Assembly: GCA_036874045.1 (NCBI GenBank)
Contig: CM072335.1
Location: 23,443,501 to 23,507,500, forward strand
From: Cymodocea nodosa
Taxonomy: Eukaryota; Streptophyta; Magnoliopsida; Alismatales; Cymodoceaceae
Direction of reading: 5' to 3'
DNA: 64,000 nucleotides
Shown here: positions 61,001 to 64,000 of the stretch, in pieces
Numbering within the stretch: the first letter of the stretch is position 1
Layout of the letters: each line of letters begins with the position of its first letter
Made by a program: the position numbers and the translations under genes
The notes under the pieces: model-generated
What the model was told of the DNA's origin: nothing
Databases searched by the model: none
The model's input: the letters and a program-made list of their open reading frames with translations, nothing else

Positions 61001-63000
61001 ACTTCTCTTCAATCTAATCAAACACTTCATCAGTATGACTAAACACCTGGGAGTGTCTAAACCACTAAACATCTTGTTTGTCCGATCAAATATCATCAAA
61101 CAAATCAGTCAGACATTGCTTATACCACTAGACATTTGGTGCACCACTACCAGACAAACCGCTCTAGCAATGTGCACCACAACTTTACAGTTTCCTATTA
61201 TCTCTAATGTTTGACTATCAAAAACTTTAACAAGTCTACTATAACACCAAATATTCGATTACTCATACTAGAATATGATCTAATGTACTCCCATCAAACA
61301 CTGTTACAGTTGTTAACTCTAGCCACCAATTCAACCAATGTTTCCCTCAGTTTGTCCATCTTTTACCCACTATTCAACTGTCACTCCTCCTTTAGTGCAA
61401 TCAAAACATCTCTTTAGTTTGACTGAAACCTCTCTTCAATTTGACTAACAGTCCTCAGTTAAGATTAGATGTTAACCGACTATCTTCACACCTAACAGTG
61501 AAGAAGGCCCACATTTGGTAAATAAGAAAGATGGACAGCATCTAGTATTCTCATTTTTGTTTTATAGAGATCCATCTTTTTAAAAATTACCATACAATAT
61601 ATACTTTCGATAAGTTGTAGAGAGAGAGAAATAAAATTTTCAAAGGCGTTTTTCTATTCAATAGCATCTAGCTCAAAGGTTAAGATTGCATTGGTTGAAG
61701 ACATTCTTCGAGCAATTCCAAGATGATATTTGCACATATGTAGTATGGCTCATTTGATTAGTTAAGTGGATTGGTTTCATAGTTATTATTTGCCTGTACT
61801 AATCACTCAAAATTTGGTCGGTAGTGCACATGTTCTCCATGCTGCATTTTTACCCAACTATCTCAATTGCTAGAGAAGTTTTACAAATACTTTTAGTGTT
61901 TTGAACAGTTATGCTGCACGAGCAAGCTAAGCCTACCTAATGACATAGTCACTCATTTGTTTGAATCTTTAGATAGTTTTACAAAGAAACATAATCCACA
62001 ACTGTGTATCCTGAGCTGAATTACTCAAATCATAATTCAACGACCAAGAATATCTTCATGATTTAAGAAATTACACCTGATCCAGACCCACCATAACATA
62101 AATTATAGGTAGCCTGCCTATGGAATGGGCTAGAAGTTACTGTCCACAGAGAAGTGTATACAACAAACAAGGTGAAAAATAATTAATCAGACATGAATTA
62201 TTTCCACAAATTATGAAGTAATCTTGTTTTCTTATAGTAATTGTCAGATGCATACTTCAAACATGATACTGATGACCTCAGCACCGTGACTTTCAGGATC
62301 ATATGCACCTTGGGAAATCCTTGCGTTGATTTCTTGTAGATGTTCTGTCAACCTTTCTTCATCAAGACGTTGCAAAGTTTTTAGAAGAGGTCCAACTGTC
62401 TCAAGCTCATATTCCACAGAGTAAGTCTCCTGGGCTTGATGGTGCAAACAGATGCACTGTGTGCACTGGCGAAATTCTCTGGAAACCCGTCTCCATACAA
62501 GTTTGAGAGGCGAGTCAGGTTTCTCGTCTTTATAGTAGCTATAAAATGTCTCCAAAAGGGGTCCCATCAGATCCCAAAATCCACACCAAAGATGAGTTTC
62601 CACTGGAGAACCGTTCAAGAAGTGGAAAGCATCCGAAAACCTGCGCCAAAAGGAAAGTTAACAAAAATGGATCGATCCACTGCATGAGTAGTGCACGACA
62701 ATCCTAGCTGAGAATGTGTACCGATTGTAGCCTGTAATGTTGTTTCTTTCTTCCTCTTATATTTTTGTTTACCATTTCGTCCATTCCACATACGATTATT
62801 TGATATGAAACCAAGAGCACAAAGAAATCGACTTAGACAATGGAAGAAAGTGGGATTTTTTACCATTTTTCCTTCATCCGTTGAATCGTCCGTTGTTTGG
62901 AAGGGAACGAACTGCCCTCGTCTTGGTCGTCTTCCTCTTCCTCGATCCCTTTCCATCGTTGCAAGAGATCTTCTCTGTTGCTATACCGTCTCCTCTCCAT
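28620..63000 (-). CDS. SEN1-like superfamily 1 RNA/DNA helicase, 21 exons over 34 kb
   Basis: Exons 1-21, in transcription order: 62864-63000, 62256-62640, 52103-52219, 51912-51994, 51395-51547, 51160-51308, 50936-51066, 50686-50808, 42539-42612, 41862-42437, 41638-41749, 41363-41500, 37831-38169, 37377-37644, 35991-37291, 35508-35910, 34506-35422, 34361-34426, 30885-31010, 29829-30073, 28620-29745. They total 6969 nt (2322 residues) with every phase consistent. Residues 1 to about 930 match the helical SEN1 N-terminal domain. A disordered linker follows, then the UPF1-like helicase core (about 1490-2060) with GPPGTGKT, DEAAQ, VGDPKQLP, FQGREVD and RRMNVALTRAK, all intact. Known role of the family: 5'-3' unwinding of RNA and RNA:DNA hybrids in termination and R-loop removal, in the nucleus. 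It is closest in my memory to the Arabidopsis At1g16800 group. Four large introns carry transposons. The 3' end may have one more exon. Confidence 0.93.
31190..33990 (-). mobile_element. RTE-type LINE, nearly full length but decayed, in SEN1 intron 18
   Basis: A minus-strand, single-ORF plant RTE. From 5' to 3': apurinic endonuclease remains (about 33910-33150, with VGIIVDKSLRDKV-like and GGD-type regions), a linker with RVRWWNLKSEKD (about 33150), reverse transcriptase (about 32550-31900: GLDGICIEMWKCMFEVGSNW, then GLHQGS and FVLVMDEL), and the C-terminal segment IIRYKLKNDFIK..VGVAPI (about 31560-31335). The 3' UTR shares sequence with copies at 42663 and 20756. Multiple stops and frame changes make it inactive. 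It lies in the sense direction of the host gene. Confidence 0.85.
34262..34350. repeat. Two-copy tandem repeat in SEN1 intron 18
   Basis: GAAAAGCATG begins both units at about 34262 and 34308, and each contains CAATATATCTCAATAAT. Divergence is modest. Confidence 0.7.
34361..35910 (-). CDS. SEN1-like gene, exons 16-18 (helicase motifs I and II)
   Basis: Exon 16 leads into the P-loop, which is split by intron 16: GPPG ends one side and TGKTRTIVAIVSALLAV opens exon 17. Exon 17 carries motif Ia (LKTRVLICAQSNAAVDELVS) and motif II (FDAVVIDEAAQ at residues about 1792-1802). The typical SF1B insert between them (RIKLEKIVDSIRLYESKR and following) is present. Exon 18 adds ALEPATLIPLQLLKSNGIKC. All catalytic residues I can check are present. 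Confidence 0.93.
35991..38169 (-). CDS. SEN1-like gene, exons 13-15 (end of helical domain and linker)
   Basis: Exon 13 opens VQLDCNPSIFCNLHHLFFIL and ends with CLVEGKTFIDQKNCQ. Exon 14 holds FCDFNWIVDLVDWGRSSLVV. Exon 15 is the longest of the gene (1301 bp) and is mostly low-similarity linker rich in S, D and E, with an acidic patch IIIVSDDEDEKIPTLG that resembles a SUMO-interacting type sequence (inference). Its last third has the conserved DDWYRPILELDYFCL and LEEFKAQLHSSY segments leading into the helicase core. The 85-bp intron between exons 14 and 15 is one of the shortest in the gene. Confidence 0.92.
40049..40690. mobile_element. MITE-like element related to the TTTGTGCA-terminus family
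   Basis: The right end, read in reverse, is TTGTTTGTGTACTTAAAATT and the left end is GGTGGTTTGTACAGAAGGAA. The subterminal AGAAAGTA-type motifs and the C/T-rich interior match the elements at 24856 and 58385. The inverted repeat is imperfect and no transposase is present. Confidence 0.4.
40868..41100 (+). mobile_element. Copia fossil: RNase H end fragment
   Basis: The plus strand shows the very end of a copia polyprotein: a CGNQAIIFIAQNLALHKKT segment, then IPSKEIANIFTKIL and NLGMLNIYTP. This is the usual RNase H and C-terminal phrase next to the 3' LTR. Only this terminal piece is present; it is worn and lacks identifiable LTRs. Confidence 0.8.
41363..42612 (-). CDS. SEN1-like gene, exons 9-12 (N-terminal helical domain, later part)
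   Basis: Exon 9 gives GYVMNPPCPPFECSHMW and the split W codon joins to exon 10 as GPSLVSSLRDVSLHDSLRKP, the characteristic SEN1 N-domain phrase. Exon 10 (576 bp) carries SCWDTFCFQSKIVGEAYKEW and IPMLWLDVFVGIDPLLLPVS. Exons 11 and 12 continue with QKQWTWEPQMAESLILLL and RIILEHVSKTRGLTSGIQFL. No stops or phase conflicts were found. The block follows an 8.1-kb intron full of retroelements and precedes a 3.2-kb one. Confidence 0.92.
42663..43050 (-). mobile_element. RTE-type LINE, 3' end only
   Basis: Starts at a CAACAAT-type tail next to TAGGGTCAACCACATAAATC, which matches the common 3' terminus of plant RTE elements, and continues with AATTAAATTACATAAATTTA and the ATTAATTCTCCCCTCCTAAT block, in parallel with the larger copy at 31190. 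It is truncated at its 5' side at the border with the gypsy fossil. Confidence 0.75.
43170..45060 (-). mobile_element. Gypsy (Ty3) LTR-retrotransposon fossil: 5' LTR side, gag and protease
   Basis: Read on the minus strand: a probable 5' LTR (about 45060-44566, ending in CACA), a primer-binding site resembling initiator Met tRNA (TGGTATCAAAGCC at about 44550-44562), gag (about 44330-43800, with SVFNGEGDLEEW, then EYIKEFDTLATKVSGMSQAD), and an aspartic protease segment (about 43398-43177, GSTHKFITPKVVKVLGL). Reverse transcriptase, integrase and the 3' LTR are missing, so it is a fragment. It is broken in several places. The outer LTR edge toward 45060 is estimated. Confidence 0.75.
45100..47110 (-). 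mobile_element. Copia LTR-retrotransposon fossil, pol region
   Basis: Minus strand, in copia order: the pre-integrase region (about 47110-46700, with CCVTFYLCCAFKDLW), integrase (about 46680-46130: IDDFSRVSCVYLLKDI, NGVVECN, MFKMKVSKY), reverse transcriptase (about 45960-45390: VDDMLLIGND, FITMDIGKPKCFSGIKF), and the start of RNase H (about 45300-45150: PDIVHAVRVFSLFM). It is heavily worn with many breaks. Its RNase H side runs into the gypsy fossil, suggesting that one element interrupted the other. Confidence 0.8.
47446..47516 (+). mobile_element. L1-type LINE 3' tail, severely 5'-truncated
   Basis: CCATTGGATCCCCACCCCAT, AATAGATCAGGGGTTTTTCC and TTAAAAAAAAAG match the last 70 bases of the LINE ending at 23957 and continue into an A-rich tail. 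No more of the element is recognisable upstream. Confidence 0.7.
47828..48690. repeat. Nested tandem repeats: 155/156-bp and 271-bp periods
   Basis: The marker ATCCCATTACCTTTAGTAGA occurs at about 47841, 47996, 48152 and 48423, giving steps of 155, 156 and 271. The last step is longer because a segment beginning AGTCAGGATCCAAAAGTAAT (48284, again at 48555) was duplicated together with one unit. Units 2-4 are very similar, unit 1 is more diverged. The 114-codon open frame at 47975-48319 is a by-product of two near-identical units in the same frame. Confidence 0.9.
49430..49890 (-). mobile_element. LINE ORF2 fragment (zf-RVT region)
   Basis: The minus-strand reading shows FWHNLRENGLIEVAYLLGSL, then LVWSSWGEGCFTVKGCYKLM, the usual D..W....G.FSVKS.Y phrase that precedes the zinc-knuckle region in plant L1 ORF2. 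ANVFVWLEDRSP follows, where relatives have VFVWLA. No other part of the element is certain, and the frame shifts between the two blocks. Confidence 0.55.
50686..52219 (-). CDS. SEN1-like gene, exons 3-8 (N-terminal helical repeats)
   Basis: Six compact exons between the 10.0-kb and 8.1-kb introns. Readable blocks: VLMFPILLDDQSLVAEFERF in exon 3, GVYALLFFRNSRVRATGLRL in exon 4, CLERMTAWLGLKAL in exon 5, FLESPAFEEGILEKHP in exon 6, LLGQCFHTQDEKIHKEIFDL in exon 7, and SLEALQDDEHEKQRRHLLYF in exon 8. Exon 7 ends CAG followed by GCATGT, so the next intron uses a GC donor; joining it to the acceptor before exon 8 gives FLQSLEALQ without loss, as in relatives. All other donors here are GT. Confidence 0.9.
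52824..56001 (-). mobile_element. hAT DNA transposon with TIRs and 8-bp target duplication, transposase decayed
   Basis: The left end CAATGTTGTAAAA and the reverse complement of the right end CAATGTTGTTAAAA form short TIRs. They are flanked by TTCACTAG (52816-52823) and TTCACAAG (56002-56009), an 8-bp duplication with one mismatch, as expected for hAT. The minus-strand transposase remains are, in order, a BED-type zinc finger (about 55490-55290: WFKCNFYGKEPCGISCFKEH), a DUF659 start (about 55020-54870: EASIPFHAITLKSFTVMLEA), the catalytic-core part (54794-54522: VVLVVIDNASVNLAASYLL) and a C-terminal part near 53480-53140. The frame is interrupted between these blocks, so the transposase is not functional. 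At 3.2 kb the length is normal for an autonomous hAT. Confidence 0.85.
58385..59152. mobile_element. MITE-like element nested in the copia fossil
   Basis: The left end AAGAGAGTTTGTGCACGACA and the reverse complement of the right end, AGGGCTTGTTTGTGCATCTA, form imperfect TIRs, with AAAAAGTGA or AGAAAGTAATG just inside and TAA at both flanks. It is about 770 bp with no coding capacity, and the interior is an AT-rich minisatellite. It interrupts the internal region of the LTR element, so it inserted later. Confidence 0.55.
58640..58925. repeat. AT-rich minisatellite (AAATCATATTTTATCAT-like units)
   Basis: About ten imperfect units built from AAATCATA and TTTTATCATC alternate over nearly 290 bases. 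Because ATCATA and TATGAT variants occur in both orientations, the block could fold into hairpins. Confidence 0.8.
62256..63000 (-). CDS. SEN1-like gene, exons 1-2 (start of the N-terminal helical domain)
   Basis: The start codon at 63000 opens MERRRYSNREDLLQRWKGIE, a stretch of E and D, then RMKEKW. The last codon is split TG|G across intron 1, which joins to FSDAFHFLNGSPVETHLWCG in exon 2. This matches the family start, where W-FSDAF follows an acidic stretch. A longer-looking frame starting at 62956 is the wrong frame: its join to exon 2 would break the family alignment. Exon 2 continues with the helical domain (LLETFYSYYKDEKPDSPLKL, LDEERLTEHLQEINARI) and ends in phase 0 before the 10-kb intron 2. 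Confidence 0.9.
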
Positions 63001-63110
63001 GGATGATGATATCAAACCTTCGGCCCGCTATATTCTAGCCATTCCTCGGCTCTAGGTATTTTTTCTTACTGCCTTTCCGTCTCGTTCTCGAGCGCCAAGC
63101 GAGGGATGAT

Positions 63111-63120
63111 TTATAAATAT
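63111..63120 (-). promoter_or_regulatory. TATA-like element upstream of the SEN1-like gene
   Basis: On the minus strand ATATTTATAA lies about 110 bases before the start codon. The sequence between it and the ATG is more GC-rich than the surroundings and reads as a plausible core promoter and 5' UTR. Confidence 0.4.
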
Positions 63121-63129
63121 GTGGCTCGA

Positions 63130-64000
63130 CCCGTGGATTTACAAATATGCCCTCCAAGGGGGGAAAAATAAGCACGTAAATTTTTTTACCCTTCACAAAG
63201 ACCATACCATATGCATCTGTCGATTTCAATATGATTTGTTCACTAATATAATATAATTTTTTAGATGATGCTAATTACTATTTGGTAAAATTAAGTTATG
63301 TTAATATCATCTGATATAAGTATGTAAATTAATACGGCATAAGTATATTTCTTTAAAATTGATATAGCGTTCGTTTATAGAAAGGTACGTTTAAAATATT
63401 TATACAACTTGTTGATACTAATTTTGATACACTAAAATACAGAATAAATTATTAAAATTTAATATAATTTTTAAAAATAACATGTCACTTTACAAATGCA
63501 ACCTGTTAATTCTGTAATTTAATATACTAAAAGATATAAACTAACACGATCAAATCATGTCGTTATTTAGCATGATATAAATAACCCATAGACCATAGGT
63601 TATCTCTAATTCACTTTCTTTGTCTTTTAGCACAATATGACTTAATATAATTTTAGACAAACATAATGTCAAATGTTAACGTAGCCTGGTGGACATCTCT
63701 AGCGTCCCTTTGCTTCCTTTTCTTTTGTGGTCACATTTTCATTTTTCATTAAATAGTTGTTATGATTATGTTTCTCTTTTTTCTTATAGCGATCATATGG
63801 ATTGTGGGTTTATATCGCATGTCATAAAATCAATAAAATTTGGCAGGTTAACATTTATTTTATCTTTTTAATTTATGTCGAGGGAAGGTGATTACATCGC
63901 GCATCATTTGACTTATTAGTTTGATTAGATGAAAAGGGAGGAGAGTGAGTTTGATTGTGGATTCTAAAGTCTAGACTCTAACTTTAGTAACTGTGAGTTC
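63130..64000. other. AT-rich DNA upstream of the SEN1-like gene
   Basis: No gene is recognised up to the right edge. Words such as ATACGGCATAAGTAT and AACACGATCAAATCATG recur loosely and resemble a stretch near 6120-6260 with similar ACGATTAAACCGTATT wording. This could be an old repeat, but I cannot define ends. Confidence 0.3.

Larger units (their letters stand above)
56400..61497 (-). mobile_element. Copia LTR retrotransposon fossil with two LTRs, gag only recognisable
   Basis: Two related direct repeats flank the body: the 5' LTR (in element orientation) at 60577-61497, and a partial 3' LTR at about 56400-57094. Both begin TGTTAG on the minus strand, and the complete one ends in TCTCA. 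The primer-binding site next to the 5' LTR resembles initiator Met tRNA (AGTATCAGAGTTAG at about 60558-60572); a purine tract (GAGAGGGAAA) lies at about 57101-57110. Copia gag is recognisable at about 60314-59900 (VTFNIIQEKITVGLMKTLSD, HLMK-like NLKM). I see no pol. The LTRs differ at many positions and the 3' LTR lacks about 240 bp, so the insertion is old. It is clearly broken. Confidence 0.8.
52220..62255 (-). other. SEN1-like intron 2 (10.0 kb), TE-rich
   Basis: The largest intron, between exon 2 and exon 3. It contains a hAT element (52824-56001), an LTR retrotransposon (about 56400-61497) and, inside the latter, a MITE (58385-59152). The 60-bp-scale duplication near 49100 is outside it. 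The stretch 61498-62255 shows no gene or repeat that I recognise. Confidence 0.85.

Noticed and set aside
62615-62956. 113-codon minus-strand frame starting at 62956
   Set aside because: It uses the wrong frame for exon 1 of the SEN1-like gene and runs into intron 1.

Overview
This is nuclear DNA from a flowering plant. Three host protein families are plant-type, the genes carry many AT-rich GT-AG introns, and the space between them is full of copia, gypsy, LINE, hAT and MITE-like sequence. The only intronless gene (a SAUR) is strongly GC-rich while its surroundings are AT-rich. That would suit a monocot, but the sequence does not settle the species.

Layout. (1) 497-2726, + strand: last seven visible exons of an Ski2/Mtr4-type RNA helicase, most like HEN2, entering from outside the left edge. 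(2) 4039-4542, - strand: intronless SAUR auxin-response gene with an unusual Lys-rich tail. (3) 6440-7850, + strand: worn copia fossil. (4) 10016-15276, + strand: complete 14-exon galacturonokinase gene. (5) 15277-28619: gene-poor block with a FAR1-like fragment, SINE-like and tandem repeats, a 5'-truncated L1-type LINE (about 20930-23957) and a cluster of TIR elements. (6) 28620-63000, - strand: a 21-exon SEN1-like superfamily 1 helicase gene spanning 34 kb, whose exons join into one open frame of about 2322 residues. Four introns (10.0, 8.1, 3.35 and 3.2 kb) hold most of its length and are packed with transposons. (7) 63001-64000: its promoter side and AT-rich sequence.

The exon coordinates of the three spliced genes were worked out by hand from splice consensus, codon phase and remembered family sequence. 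In each case phases add up exactly. The two helicases both belong to nuclear RNA metabolism (HEN2: exosome cofactor; SEN1: termination and R-loop type helicase), but nothing in the sequence shows a functional link. Galacturonokinase is a sugar-salvage enzyme (D-galacturonate to galacturonate-1-phosphate, toward UDP-GalA for cell walls). SAUR proteins act in auxin-driven growth.

I found no CRISPR, rRNA, confident tRNA, operon or clearly new system. The observations most worth a second look are a GC-AG intron in the SEN1 gene, an old hAT copy whose TIRs and 8-bp target duplication are still visible, a family of small elements sharing a TTTGTGCA terminus, a duplicated FAR1-like DNA-binding segment, nested tandem repeats inside intron 8, and an 8-bp direct repeat lying exactly across one galacturonokinase intron.
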